From Kryptolebias marmoratus (Eukaryota; Chordata; Actinopteri; Cyprinodontiformes; Rivulidae), in contig NC_051453.1 in assembly GCF_001649575.2 (NCBI RefSeq), forward strand, positions 14,728,562-14,792,561: a stretch of 64,000 nucleotides of DNA, in the 5' to 3' direction. Shown piece after piece: positions 50,102-63,300 of this stretch (within the stretch, counting starts at the first letter, position 1; each line of letters opens with the position of its first letter). The notes below the pieces were generated by a model that did no database searches, was not told the DNA's origin, and saw only the letters and a program-made list of their open reading frames with translations. The translations under genes and the position numbers were made by a program.

Positions 50102-50632
50102 GTACCGACATCTAAAAAAAGTTGTCTTGTAAATACATTTTTATAGTATTTCATACTGTGTGATTTTGTTCTCAAGACGTTTCTTATCTTTGACTACACT
50201 ATACAGAGTTCTGTGACCTTCTTAAATAAATAAATGTACTTTTTGGTAAAAGAAAATACAAATTAACAACATTCTAAAACATTTTAGTCTATTTTAACAC
50301 TTGTTAACCCTGTTCTTGCAACCATCTCGATGAATCCTATCGTCAGGGGGAAAGTGCCATCTGAGCCCCTGAGTTTTTATACCAACGCAATTAAAAGATG
50401 ATTTAGACTATTGTAATTACTGAAGACATACTGGAATTAGGAATGTATCAGCTACGTGGGTATCATTTTAGCAGAAATTCTAATATTTGTCTTTTTTCGC
50501 ATGCAAAGGTTTTTCTACGTAAAGCCTCAACGTCTTTAGTCTTGCATTTTTCCCGCCAAAATTTTTTTCTTCATCTTTGTTCTTTTACTCCCCTCCATTT
50601 TTCTGTTCTCTCTCTCTCCCGCTCTCCTTCAG
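50102..50632 (+). other. polrmt: polrmt intron 12
   Basis: 531 bp, phase 0, with a long pyrimidine-rich tract (50560-50630) before the acceptor. Nothing else seen. Confidence 0.85.
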
Positions 50633-50755
50633 GACGGCTCCTGCAATGGTCTCCAGCACTACGCTGCTCTGGGCAGAGATGTTATTGGTGCCACGTCAGT
50701 CAACCTCATGCCCTGTGAAGTGCCTCAGGATGTATACAGCGGAGTAGCACAGCAG
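50633..50755 (+). CDS. polrmt: polrmt exon 13 (catalytic motif A)
   Basis: 123 nt, residues 1023-1063. Reads [20 protein letters not shown] then [20 protein letters not shown] and Q. The first codon is the metal-binding catalytic Asp of motif A (human D922, T7 D537), followed by the invariant 'GSCNGLQHY'. The exon boundary thus falls immediately before the catalytic residue. Acceptor 'ctctccttcag', donor GTGAGC. Confidence 0.98.
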
Positions 50756-50819
50756 GTGAGCAGCACCGGGCTCTTTTTTTGGGGTTTAATAATGGAGTAT
50801 TTTCCATGCAGTTCAACTC

Positions 50820-50839
50820 TTTTTTTTTTTTTTTTTTTT
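50820..50839. repeat. T20 homopolymer
   Basis: Run of 20 T, 65 bp downstream of the exon 13 donor. Confidence 0.95.
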
Positions 50840-51009
50840 GTCTTGTAATTTTCCAACGTTTTGTTCCCTTCTTTGAACTGCATAAAGACTTGGAGTTGCA
50901 CAACAGAACCGTGGAAGAGTTCTTTTGCCAGGCACGCTGCACTTGCTCAGCTGTTATTATTCAGATGACTCACTGAGTCCCATTGTGACTGGCAAGCTGA
51001 GCATAGAGA

Positions 51010-51032
51010 ATATATATATATATATATATATA
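51010..51032. repeat. (TA)n microsatellite
   Basis: About eleven TA units followed by imperfect 'tagatata' repeats. Confidence 0.95.
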
Positions 51033-51667
51033 GATTAAAATAGATATATAGATATATTTTAAGTTTCTAAGTTTAGGTCCTGCATTTAAAAGTGCTTAGT
51101 TTCCCGTGCTCTGCATCAAAGTGGAGAGGAAGGTGACTGTTTCTTATTTCTGAAGGCTCATACTTTGTGTCAATGCATGAAAAGAACCACTTTGCAGAAA
51201 CATTTAAGTTTAGTTCCAGTTGTGATATTCTGACATTTTTGAACAGGACTGAAAACCTGCTCTTCTGAGGGCAGTGACTTTAACTCCAGAGTCAGACTGC
51301 TGCAGGTCTTTATCTCAGTCTGGTGTGGTTTTTTCTGGGTTTTGCCGTTATTATTAGATAATATCAGGCTTGTGAAATAGTAAGCTAAATAAAATTTTGT
51401 TTGCTCACAGGAGTAAGCTGTACATTCGAGAAACCTGGTGATAACTGTGTAATTTAAGACTCGAATCCAAAGTCGGGTATTAGTTGATAAATCCATTAAC
51501 AAAGTTTTCTGCTTAAAGCTTCTCAGAGATGAAGATTTGTTTTTGTAACTTTTATTAATTTCTTTGACAAAAATGAAGATATTGGATGACATTGCTTTAA
51601 ATCTTTGGGCATTTGCATCAAATTATTTTATGGTGTTTTTTTGTTTTGTTTTGGTTTTTTAAAGCAG

Positions 51668-51848
51668 TTTAAATATAATATTGGTGCTGTGATAGCTCGG
51701 TGGTCTTGTGGTCTTGTAATCCTGAAGCTGCAGGTTTGAGCCCAGGTTGCATCAGGAAGTGCATTCGGTGTTTAACAATTGCCAAATCTTTCATTTGAGT
51801 TTGCTTGCTGTGGCAACGCCTGCAGAAAGCAGCATCAAAATTTAAATA
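51668..51848 (+). mobile_element. second type of tRNA-derived SINE, with target duplication
   Basis: Flanking direct repeats TTTAAATA at 51668-51675 and 51841-51848 enclose a 165-bp insert. The head has an A-box-like 'tagctcggtggtc' and a B-box 'ggtttgagcc'. The body has 'gcatcaggaagtgcattcgg', 'gccaaatc' and 'ctgtggcaacgcctgcag', familiar from an abundant teleost repeat unlike the family in intron 4. Confidence 0.75.
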
Positions 51849-52037
51849 CAAAATTGATTACCTACATGTTCATCTAAATAATGAACTTGGTTATAAAAAT
51901 ATTCATAAATGCAGTTTTAGAAAATATTGTTTAGTAGATGACCTTTCAAAATAGCTTTGAAAAAAATTAATTTTATGTTTTTTTTTTTTAAATGACCTCG
52001 TTATTTGTTCCCTTTTAAACGTGTCTGTGTGTTTCAG

Positions 52038-52217
52038 GTGGAGGAGTTTCGAGCTCGGGATGCAGCGAACGACACGAAGATCGCCCAGGTGCTGAAGGGC
52101 TTCATCAACAGGAAGGTGGTGAAGCAGACGGTGATGACTGTGGTGTACGGAGTCACTCGCTACGGGGGACGCCTGCAGATTGAGAAAAGGCTAAAGGAGA
52201 CTGATGATTTTCCCAAG
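52038..52217 (+). CDS. polrmt: polrmt exon 14 (catalytic motif B, O-helix)
   Basis: 180 nt, residues 1064-1123. Contains [19 protein letters not shown]. Lys 1092 and Tyr 1100 correspond to human K991/Y999 and T7 K631/Y639, which bind the incoming nucleotide and select ribose. It continues with [15 protein letters not shown]. Donor GTACAG, acceptor 'gtgtttcag'. Confidence 0.98.
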
Positions 52218-53454
52218 GTACAGTGGTGGTGAGTGAGGAGGTTCACTCACTTATCAAGCTGAGAATAGGAGTTCTTGTTTCAGTCTATTATTCATGATTA
52301 CATTGCAGTGCATCGTTACTTCATGGAGGTTAAAGCAATGCTGGAGAGTTCTCTGTTAAATATGTTGCAATGCTGCTTAGAAATGATGTTAAGCATCTAC
52401 ATTGATCCATGAGAGTTTCAGCTTTGCAGAATTTTTATTTCAGTTGTTTATTATGAGAACTTAACTACAGCTTTCTTAGGCTCAAGTGATTTTAGGTGTC
52501 AGCTTTAACAATTTAACATTTGAACTTTTAATCTAAAATAAAAAAAAATATTCTAAAATAAGTCTGTATGATCTATCTTTTTAATTATAAAGGCACACAT
52601 CAGAAACTTTACAAACTAAACCAGAACAACTAAATCAACCATTAATTACCTCTTAATTACCAATTTCAAAGCAAAATGTTTAATTTGAAATCCATAATCT
52701 TGTTTTTTTTTTTTTGATATCTCTCAAACACTTAAAAATCAGTTCAATATTTACTCACATCTAATCTCTAGTGAAAACCTAATGTGTAAAGTTAGATTTT
52801 TTTGTATCTGGCACACCAAATTCTCTGGAGTAGTTTCAGGTGCAGAAATGTGCAGAAATACTGTCAATGTGTCAATAAGATCTTGAGCTTTTAGATTCAT
52901 ATACTGCGATTTTCTGTTGCTGCATTAGAAAGTTATTTAAACAATAATTATGTTGATATCTTGTCCAAATAGTAACTATGAACCTGTTTAGTTCTGGACA
53001 AAAAGGATTCTTTATGAGCCACACCTCATTTGTTAAAAAACATCAAACTAAGATAAAGGGAATATTTGTTATTTTAAGAGCACTGGGGTCCTTAATATCT
53101 ATCCTATTTCTAAATAATTCTTTACAAAACTTGGAGTTAACCTTATGAACTATAAATGGCATCAGCATGATTCCTCTGTCAGACAACGTCCCAAAGCTAG
53201 AAGATTGTTCTAAATGACTTCTGCCTAATGTTCCTAATTGTTTAAAGAGGGAATTGGGTGAGCCTGTAATTGTGACTGATTACAGAGGACGGTGGACTGA
53301 CTGCGGGGGAGATTGTGTCTCTGTAATGATATCAGTGCTGCAGTTTATGTTGCAAGATTTTCAGTTAGTCATCTAAATAAAACCTAAAAAAAGAGAAGAA
53401 GTCTTTTTTTCTGTGTAGAAATGTAACTATAAAGAAACATTTTTGTATTTACAG
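52218..53454 (+). other. polrmt: polrmt intron 14
   Basis: 1237 bp, phase 0, AT-rich. A short less AT-rich stretch at about 53235-53345 is the only departure. No gene or mobile element recognised. Confidence 0.85.
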
Positions 53455-53541
53455 GACTACGTATGGGAAGCATCCCATTATCTGGTGCGTTTGGTGTTCA
53501 GTGGCCTTAAGGAGATGTTTACAGGAACCAGAGAAATTCAG
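53455..53541 (+). CDS. polrmt: polrmt exon 15
   Basis: 87 nt, residues 1124-1152. Reads DYVWEASHYLVRLVFSGLKE then MFTGTREIQ, matching the vertebrate POLRMT 'VWEASHYLVR.VF..L.EMF.GTR.IQ' block. Acceptor 'gtatttacag', donor GTGAGT. Confidence 0.96.
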
Positions 53542-54509
53542 GTGAGTTAATTTCACACACGTAAGAGTCTATAACAGGAAATACCCCCTTCAGCTCTTGT
53601 CTTTTATTACTTCCATGATAGTATTGACATTAAAACAATAATTGTTTGAAATGTTTGTTACTGGTGACCTGATAAATGACTGGTTGAGGTGCAAATCGGA
53701 TGCATTTCCAGACTGGTCAGATCAATCACTGCAGATCGTTCCTCTCATTCTTTTCTCGTTTCCTGTCTCTCATCACTGACAAGGTCAAATCAGAACTTGA
53801 AAAGCCAACCAAACGTCCCCATGCACAGAAAATGCTACTACTAATTAAACATAGACACGGGACTTTTCAGTCCTTGGTTATTTGGCATCAAAGTGTTTCC
53901 AGTGGGTTTTATTTTTGTTCAGAGGGTTAAAGGTTGAACCCTCTGGATCAGGATTGGTTGATGAGACCAAGCTCTGTGAAATTTAAAGGTGTCATTGGCG
54001 ACTGATTGTTTTGGTCTTTTGCACTTTTTGTGGTAGCAGACCTTCTCGGCACAATACATAAGACTTATTCATATGTAAAAACACACAGTAAACAACATTT
54101 AACATTTCTGGAATCTAGTAATGTGATAGTATTTTTACATGTTCAATCATTTCAGTAAAAACGTCGTGAAAGATTTTTCTAAAAGCCTCACATTTGTGTA
54201 GTGAAAAGTCTGATACTATGACTGCCTTAGTTTTAACTTTTTTATTTTTAGTTGGTGCATACAAATAATTTTCATATAAATAGATTGTCTTTGTTTTCTC
54301 TGCAATTATAATTAAATTGCAGTGTTTATCTTTTTTTTTTAAAGGATCAGTAAACGCAGATCTGTAAGGTTTCACATCTGTTACCTGCAGCTGAAAATGC
54401 ACTGTAATTTAATTGATTATAATTGTTAGTGTACTGTACTGTTTCCATAACCACCCCATTTACTACATCTTTTTTCTGTAGATTGACGATATTATGCTGT
54501 ACCCACGAA

Positions 54510-54538
54510 GGGGAGTGTGTGTGGGGCGGGGGCAGGGG
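54510..54538 (+). other. G-quadruplex candidate in intron
   Basis: Four G-runs of 4, 4, 5 and 4 with loops of 9, 1 and 2, on the transcribed-sense strand. Confidence 0.55.
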
Positions 54539-54646
54539 TCTCTAGCAAGCACGCCTTTTAGTGTGTGCTTTTGTTTCCTTTGGGGAAAGTACCAGGACAA
54601 CCCAGTCTGAGAAGAAAAATCCCTTCCCCAGCACCAACCTGATGCT

Positions 54647-54663
54647 TGTGTGTGTGTGTGTGT
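54647..54663. repeat. (TG)n microsatellite
   Basis: About eight TG units. Confidence 0.9.
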
Positions 54664-55081
54664 TCACACCTGCTGCTTTTATATAGGTCACATCCTCTGG
54701 CATTTTCATTGGAAGATGAAGTATGGATGAGGAAAAAAGGAGCTGATCGATCCTCAGTCCTATCATCCCTGACCTCTGCTGCGATCTCTGTCCATCTTCC
54801 ATTTATTCTGTCAACTCTCTTATTATTTCATTAACCAGTGCTCTTTCTGGATGTCCACTCTTCACTCTCCTTTTATATCAGCTCATCTTTTTTCTTTGTT
54901 TGTTTTTGTTTGTTTTTTATTCCAGCTTCTTATCCACTTCATCTGTCAGTTCTGTGTCTTCACTTTCACTTTCCATGCCATCTTCATTTAGGTGTTTTTT
55001 GTGGGGGATGAGGAGGGGAGTATTGATAAATGGAGAGGTTTTGAGTCCAACTGCTTCCTCCAGTTTCTAGGACATATTTTC

Positions 55082-55105
55082 TGTGTGTGTGTGTGTGGGG
55101 GGGGG
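55082..55105. repeat. (TG)n followed by G9
   Basis: About eight TG units running into nine G. Confidence 0.9.
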
Positions 55106-55507
55106 TTTGTGTGTATATGAGAAGGCAAAAATGCTTTCGTTCTTGGAAATCTGTGCCAAACACTTCATGCAACAGCAGTTTTTACAGCAAGCAACAACCC
55201 CTCACCTGTTCCACAGCAAGTCTGCAACAGTTGGTTGCAGATTTCTGAAGCAAAGCAACAGATGTAGAGCTTAAATGTGAAGATCGTTGTTTTTTTGGGG
55301 GGGTGGTTAAAGTCTGTGTGTTCTGTAGTTTCAGAGCTACCATACAAGTTCCCAAAAGTGCACTCTGAGATTTGAATATGTTTAGATACACAAACACAAG
55401 GACAAAAACATACTGTATGTTTACAGCAAGTATTTGCCTATATTCGGTGGAGTTTTCTAAACAATACGTGCCCCGTCTTTACCTCTGCTGGCATCCATTT
55501 GTTGCAG

Positions 55508-55621
55508 GATTGGCTGACAGAGAGTGCCAGGCTCATCTCCAAGTCTGGCCATTCTGTGGAGTGGGTGACACCGCTGGGTTTACCCATCATCCAGCCTTAC
55601 CACCGCACACGCAGCAAAGTG
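55508..55621 (+). CDS. polrmt: polrmt exon 16
   Basis: 114 nt, residues 1153-1190. Reads DWLTESARLISKSGHSVEWV then TPLGLPIIQPYHRTRSKV. The 'WLTESARLIS' and 'VEWVTPLG.P.IQPY' motifs are strongly conserved in the family. Acceptor 'tttgttgcag', donor GTAAGT. Confidence 0.97.
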
Positions 55622-58600
55622 GTAAGTTTCTCCTCAGACAGGTGGCTGTTGTCTTCACACTTCAGAGTCCTCACACGATGGAACAGAAGTGGCCTTCACA
55701 GTGAGCTGAGGCGTTGGTGCTTTTGAACAAGCCAAATATATAGTATAATTTGTGGCAAAGCTTACCAGTTACCTTGGTTAGATGTTGCATGTTATTCAGC
55801 CTGTATGCTTTAGTCAGCTTAGCCAGTTACAAGCTTCTTTATATTTGTTTGCATTTTCTTCTGTTGACCTTTTTTGATGCTCTTCGATTTTTGTTTCAGC
55901 TATCACATTTTTCTCAATACATCCACAACTGACCTTTTCATAAAAACATACAGTTTATATATGCATACACCTATATGCACACACACCCAGACAACCACAC
56001 GCTTACATACATGCATACAAACTTAGACTCAATTTAAAATGAAAAGTGTTTATTTATCTCTTTCTAAATATACTAATGGATGTCTTCTACATAAATGTCT
56101 TGAAAATGATTGCGGCCGTAAAATGCTTTGAAACATCACTTTGAATTTATTCAACAATGTAATTTCCACACATTACATTTTACAGAACTTTGATGGAATT
56201 TCAAATGAACATGATAATAAATCAGGGAAGCCAGTTTTTCAGGGACATTTTGCAACAGATCGTATATGACCTGAAGGAGTGTTGACAGTTACAGTTTAGA
56301 AATTTATTCATCTTTGTTGGAAAGGTTCTTTATGTGTTCGAGGATTAGGCTCAGACTGAAAAGTATTTACAAACTACCTTTGACATCTTTTAGATTAATT
56401 GCTAATATTCTTAACTCATTATTTGTGTTTATGTGTTGCAGTAACACTTAGGTGGTGTAGACGCTTTAGAGAAACACTGAACTTTTCACTTTAATGTCTT
56501 CTATTTTAGATTTAATGTGCTGCAGCATAAAGCTCGAGGAAAAGTCTTTAACTGTCTGAATATGTTCAGGCCTGGCTGGGTAAGGGCTCTCAGAATAGAC
56601 ACTTTTCTAATGCGGATTTGCTTTCAGCAGTCTAGAAATCTTGGTAAAAATCTGCCTTTGTCCACAGCTGGTTAAGAAGAAATTGCTTTTTTTCCCCTTC
56701 CACAAATGTTGCTGCTCCCAATGATTTAAAGTTTTTTAAGAATTAATTACCATTCCAGACTAGATCTGAATGAGAGTGGACCCACTAATCTTAACTTGAA
56801 AAGAGACTTTCAGACGTCTAACTAAACTCCAGCGATGGCCTATTTGGAAGTCACTCTGTAAATGAAAGAAATTATTGTTAATATTATTAGTATTTTGTGC
56901 AGTCAAAGCTATCACTGAGCCTTGAAGTGCTAGTTGCTTTGCAGATAGTTCCACTTGGGCTTTCAAAGTCCTGATGGGTTTGTTGCTGGAGCGCGCCATT
57001 GATGGTGTATTGCGATTACTGTGAGTGGTCCGACTTCAGTGGAGCTCAGCAGCATCGCATGTGTTGTCTGTCACTATGGAGATCCTGACAACAACACGTC
57101 TTAGAGATAGCATGTGTCTCAGCAACTTTGCAGATAACGCTGGCATGCATGCCGTGCAAGGAAATAAAAAAAAGGATTATGTAAACACACCTATTTCTAA
57201 CTATATTAAAACAACTCCACGCTTGTAGTACTATTTAAAAAAGTACCTCATAGGCTGACCCAGCACGCTACCTGCTGTATTAGTATAACATCAAACAGAA
57301 GATTGGCTGAGGAAGAGGAAGTGGCACCCCATAAGCAGGTGTAAGAGAGTCAGAATGACAGATGGCACAGCCCATGAGAGTGCATTTCTTTGTGCTGATG
57401 TTGTAGGATGTGTTTCCTTAATTTGACCTGCTTCTTTTAATGTCCAACAGGGACAAAGAAGATGATTAGCTGAGTATTTTTCAGGGTCTAAAAATAAATA
57501 AAGGAATGAATGAATAAATAGATACCCTAAATGGAGCTTCAGTTTATGCTTAGAGGTAACTTTCTTGATCCTCTACATTAATCCTCTAATCCACTTGCAT
57601 CACTGAGCAACAAAAATGAAACTAACTTGCAGAAAGGTCACCTTTTTTTCCCCAGTATAGCCGGATTAATTTTAATCTCTGTCTCTTTTCTGCGTATAAA
57701 ATCCAAGGCCAGTGTGTTTCTGAGGGATTGTTGGTAATTACACTCTAGAGAGAGTTGAAAGGTGATGAGTGATGCACAGTGAAAAAAAATAGTGAAATTA
57801 AGGTGAAATCGGTTAAAGCTACATTACAGGAGAACAGTGACTATAGAAAATACCTGCTGACCAGTGTAATCCAAGATTTCTTCAGGGCTGAGAACATTAT
57901 GGTAAAATGGAGAACCTGAAGAGGACAAAAGCATGCTTCAGGGACTTTACTCAGCAGCAGAGGGAGATGATAATCTAATCAGAGGTCACTCTGGCTTATA
58001 TTTGCTGTTTATTGTATTTTTTTAATGCTGTATGAGCGCCCACACAGAGCTTCAGTGCAAGCTTACTCCCAGAGGATGGTGACATGAGGGAATCATCAGA
58101 TGGATTGGTTGGATTTGAGTGGATTTGTTAGCTTATACTGTGACTAAAAGCTTGTGATCTCATGTCCTCCATGTGTAAAGAATCGGGTTCCTTTGGCTTT
58201 CTCTGACAGTCGATGGTTTCCATTTGCATTTAGGATCATTTTTAATATTTACAGTAAAACACAGAAGGGCAGTAGTTGCGTGTAGCTCGTAGGAACACAA
58301 AAATAGTGTGCCGTTGATAAATAATTGAATGCGATGTGTTACAAGCCCTCAGAGTATTAAAGTTTAACCAGTTCTTTTATCAAATCTTGGATGGACTGTA
58401 AGACACTTCCACTTCTTCTGCAAGCCCAACACTAGCAGGTGGTCACTTATCATCTCTGTAGTCTTATCTTGGTAGTTGTCATGTGTTATGGCATTCGGCC
58501 ATAAAACATTCGTTCTAGTTTATTTCCATCTCTTTGTATTGCTTGCTTATTTTAATTTTAGGTAAATGTGCTGTGGCTAATGAACCCCTTATGTAAATTT

Positions 58601-59001
58601 TTTAGGGCTTCTGTTTTCACTTCCATTGTGATGTAGTGAGGAACAGATTACATGCTCTTTGTCAAGTCTACTTTCCTTAAAGTGGCCTTTTCTTTCAAAT
58701 TTCTAACGAGAATTTCTAAATGTCGACACAATGCCCTTCATCCCTCCTTTTGTTTCGGAACAGATAAGAGCCATTCAGCGAGGTGGCACAGCTTTTTGTT
58801 CAACTCCCGCAATCTCGTGGTATTTTTGAGCCTGGACTTACAAATGCAGTTTTGGTTTTAAGGACACAGCTCAGCGAGGAAAAACAAAGTTTGACAGGAA
58901 GAAGATCTTGAAAAGGTCAGCTGGAGTATAGCAAGGCGCAGGGTTGTGTGTGCGTGACCATGAGTTTGCAGCTGCTGTGTGGGAAAGGGGCGGGTGGAAT
59001 T

Positions 59002-59042
59002 GATGCTTAACATCATCAGATGATGTTAAGCATCATCTGATG
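59002..59042. repeat. two overlapping perfect hairpins
   Basis: Stem 1: 59002-59017 pairs perfectly with 59019-59034 (16 bp, one-base centre). Stem 2: 59014-59025 pairs perfectly with 59031-59042 (12 bp, 5-base loop). They share bases and cannot form together. Confidence 0.9.
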
Positions 59043-59734
59043 AGGGAGAATTCCTGGTTGGGATTTATGTGGTTACCTATGACCATCTGCTCTGCAGCTC
59101 AATCATGATTTAGCTTATTTCCCACAGAGGGACAGTCCAAGGTCTCATCCATCACAGCTGCAGGGTTTCGATCAGGTCTCTACACAGATCTTACATCGTA
59201 ATGAACAGGATGATGGTGTTCAGCAGTGACCTCATTTACAGCATGGCACTTAATAACTCACGTCAAAGGGAGTAACCTCTTCTTTTCGCCCCTCCCCACA
59301 TTTTAAGCCCCACCTTCTCCTCCCCCTCCTCTCAAACTTGTCCATCAAGAGAGTAGATGTTAAAGGAGGAGAGCCAGATTGGCTCATCATCAGTCCACCT
59401 AAAGCCAGGACGGATGGGAGAGCAACAGAGGCAGAAAGAAATGGGGCTTTATCAGACTACGCTTCTGTTCTCAGAGCTTTCGTTGATGATTGTGTGACTC
59501 TGTCATTCAACACACAGCCACCTTCAAGCAATCAACTGGAGCCACAAAAGAGAGAAGCTTGATGACCCCCTGAAGCTAGGCTTAATGTTTTTTTCATTTG
59601 TATAGCAGCTGTCACCTCATATTCCTTTTTAAAATTCTATTTCAGTGCAGTGAGTTTTTATATAGAAATTGCAGCAGCAAAAACAAATAAAGAATAAATT
59701 AAGGAAGGGCTCCACAAAATATCAACAATTTGTT

Positions 59735-60390
59735 GATATCACAATGTCAGTTTAATTCAGTGTCAATTCACAACAAAATTCATCTTGGGCCACTAAACAA
59801 GTTTAAACGATAAATCCAACTCATATCCAGATTCAAATTCAGTTATAGTCAGTTCATTCTTATTATAATACCATACATTTACATACAGTACATTATGAAA
59901 TGTCAACTAGTAAAAGTTATCTATTTAAGGAAGCCAGCATCTACTCTTCATTTTGTCACAAACCCCATCGTAAGCATCACGTTGGTGACAGTGAAAAAGA
60001 AGAAACCTGCAGCAGAACCAGGCTCAGATTGAGCTGCCATCTGCTCCGACTGGCTGGGGTTTGAGAGGACAGAAAAGAGACACAGAAACACAGTGTGACT
60101 GGTCCAGGTGTAGTTTCAGTGGGAAGAAAACGTGAGTTAATGCTAGCAATGGAGAGAAGGTAAAATTGGAGAAGGATTATCATTACCATAACTCCCATTA
60201 GAACTCTGGCAGAAGTATTTTGGATCAACTGAAGACTTTGTAGAGTTTTTGGACATCAAGATAAGGAATTACAATAGTCCAGCCTAGAGTGATAAATGCA
60301 TGGACCAGTTTTTCTGCATCATTTTGGGACGCTGTTTCTAATACCAACGTTCCCAATATTAATATGGCAAATAATTTCATTAAATCACAG
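59735..60390. mobile_element. dispersed teleost repeat, class unassigned
   Basis: Contains segments I recognise from a very common fish repeat: 'gtcaattcacaacaaaattc', 'gaagaaacctgcagcagaac' followed by 'caggctcagat', 'ctggctggggtttgagagga' and 'ggaattacaatagtccagcc'. No open reading frame or clear ends. Boundaries and transposon class are uncertain. Confidence 0.6.
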
Positions 60391-63300
60391 ACACAAACCG
60401 CATGCCAAAATGATATAGTCAGCAGTTAGATGAACCCCCACTCCCCTAATTTCCCTCAGGTAACTGTCTGTACACTTTAGTTTTTTACTCACATTTAAGG
60501 TTGGCAGTCCCCCGCTGTGGTCTGAAGTTTTTGTGTTGTCAGCAAAATGAATGTAGGTTAAAACCAGTTGAATGACTCAACTGCTACAGGACATTTCACT
60601 TATTTACCTTCAAAAACCTTTAAATTGGTTCAATTTTTGCCAGTTTGCGGAGGAAGCACTTTCCAATCAGCTTTGCTGCAGTTCACTTATTATAGCCAAT
60701 GTTCCCATGCCATCGCATTGCCTCCAACAGGCTCGTCCCATTTATCTGTTTTTTTTTTCCTTTTGTCTCCTCATTTTCCCTTTTTTCTCCATCTTCTTGT
60801 TTGAGGTTCAGAAATCAATCTCAGTTAAACATTTTGAAGGATGTCTCTGTTTCTAAAATGCACCCAGTGGAGTGAGGATAGTGGAGGCTTCTTAAAGGGA
60901 GCTATGAGCGAGGATACACTTCTGTATTCTTCCTGATCTTTAACATCTGAATGGGTTATAACTGCAAATGCATGAAATGAACATAAATGGACTTTGGCAA
61001 CCACATGTATTAGTCAGCTGGCAGAAATAATGAAATACAGCAATAGTAGACTGCAGCAAAATTGTGTTTTGATAATGTAGCTGTGTCACACCTTATATTA
61101 TTGGAAGGTGGTTTAAAATGGCTACTCATTTAGTTCACTATCTGATATACTTTCCACTGTCCTTGCGCCTGTCCTCGTCCCGTCTGCTCACCAATCTGGT
61201 GGGAAGGAACTAAGACGTGGGGAGACGAGTCCAGGAAAGACCAGAATATTTAGAAAAACAGGGAACGAGATGAAGCACGGCGTGTTTCACCGGTGCTGAG
61301 ATGTGCGGCAGCAACAGCTTCAAACACAGGAGGCGCACACGGAATCCTCGACAGACCTTTTATCTGCTTAATTAATGAAATGATGATGGTATTTCCCACA
61401 TCTGTGTGTGGAGTGGATTTTCGCCTCAATTCTCAAAACACATATGTGCCAAATGAGAGTAATAAAAAGCTGTGGCTCTTGATGTCTTTCAGCTGTTTGA
61501 ATGTGTGTATTGTCAAGTTGAAGCTGAGTCTGTTTCGAAATTTTATTCATTTTTAACTGTAACTTGAACTTGTCGTGGTGAGCAGCATTAATTATAATCC
61601 TTTCCAAAAGTTTTTGAAAAAGAGGACTTTGAAACTAATTTTAGTTGTATTTCTTTTATGATTTGCTCGGCATACCAAACAAACAATGATGAAAGAGCAA
61701 TGCCAGTTCCTTTCCTTTTGCTGTACCCTGAGAAAAATTGGGTTTGACATTAAAATTCAACTTTTTTGTTTTTTCAAGTGATCTATTGCATTTAGATCCA
61801 TTGCACAAGTTAGAAAATAGCCCCAATTGTAGAAAAGCACAACATTTATAAGTGATGAGAGAACCAAAACAGATTTAAATGCATTATATTTCTGATTTAT
61901 TTGCAATCCCTTGACGTTCATTAAATGCATCAAGCCTCCTAACCTCCCGACTCCTGTTGTTGCAGTAGTTGTAAAGACAATTGTTTGCTTACAATGTAGA
62001 GTTTATGCTTTTTATTGTAAAGATCTTTCATAACTGTAATCCCTGGGCTTAGTTTAGACTTATCAGGATGTATTATCTCAAAGAAAGCTTCAGTGAATCT
62101 GTCAATATGACTGTGGTTCAATTTACAAAAACCTCATCCAGTCGCATCAGAGTTATTGATGCCCCATTTTTGACCTTTTTGTCAATTCTGACTTTACTAA
62201 AATCAGTACCTAAAAACCACTAAAATAAAACTGTACCTGTGATGAAGGCTTCCTTAAATGTCCTCATCAGGGCCTGTGAGATATTTAATGGCTGCTAAAA
62301 AGCTTGAGTGCACTCAAGAGAGCTAACTTTGTGAACTGTTTGGTTTCTTGTTTACTGTGAAGTCATTTTAGACTCAAAATAAAGCTGAAACGTGGAAGGA
62401 AAGGATGTCGGTGTTCATCCCACCGAGAGGCAAACAAGATTAGTTAAGAGTTCTGCAATAACACAGAAGTTTAAGTTAATTTTGAAGGAGATCGTTTGCA
62501 CGATGGAAGATAAAGTAGGCAGGTCTCAGTTCATCTCTTGATTTTCCTTCATCCTGTTTCGTCCCTTCCACAATCAGCACAGATTCACCACAGATCCATC
62601 ACGTCGCCTAATACAGATTTATTATCGTCATTTGGCTGTTTGTCATGCGGTTTCTTGTACTTGACCTCAAAATCAAGGAAATTGATGCAAATTAGTCCTC
62701 ATTATTCACTGAGAACAAACAAACATCTTCTGCTCATTCATAATATTCTAACTAAATTGCTTCTAAACTCCAATAAGGATGCCTAAAAGCACTTTGATTA
62801 TTTACGGTGTAGATAAATGTGTTTACAACTATCCGAATACAGTTCAATTAGACGTTTGTGCGTCAAAGTTCTAATATAGAGATATTTAGGTACATTAGCG
62901 AAGGCTCAGTGCAAGGTACACACAGTAATGGAATGTGTTTATATTGATGGTTGTGAAAGGGGTGGCTGTGTATGCTGTCTGTCAGCAGCCTTATCTCTCT
63001 GCTGATAGTAGCCTATCATGCATAGCTTCAGGGGTCTGGGACACTCTGACGTGCCACACATGCTTGTCACGGCTACGTGGATATATTGTCGAGGCTCAGA
63101 AAATAAGAAATGTGTGTATGCTGGTTTTAGAGAGTGTACCTTGAAGGTAACACGACTAAAACAATAAACTTTAAATTGCTGTGTTTGCTAGAAGCCCTAC
63201 TCAGTGTGCACACTGGCAAAGAGCTGAATGGATTTCATTTGCTGATTGTCTGTTACAAGTAAATAATAGTCCTCTGCTTTTCACTGATACGGGACTGCAT

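Larger units (their letters stand above)
50756..52037 (+). other. polrmt: polrmt intron 13
   Basis: 1282 bp, phase 0. Contains a T20 run, a TA repeat and a SINE with target duplication. Rest AT-rich. Confidence 0.85.
53542..55507 (+). other. polrmt: polrmt intron 15
   Basis: 1966 bp, phase 0. Holds a G-quadruplex candidate (54510-54538) and two TG repeats, one joined to a G9 run. No gene seen. Confidence 0.85.

Noticed and set aside
51170..51592. 140-codon minus-strand open frame in polrmt intron 13
   Set aside because: Low-complexity AT-rich translation with no recognisable domain or splice context.
59338..59562. 74-codon open frame in polrmt intron 16
   Set aside because: Single frame without a recognised domain or flanking signals; probably chance.
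61293..61607. Open frames in polrmt intron 16, considered as a nested gene
   Set aside because: No homology pattern, no splice structure, opposite-strand frames of equal quality.
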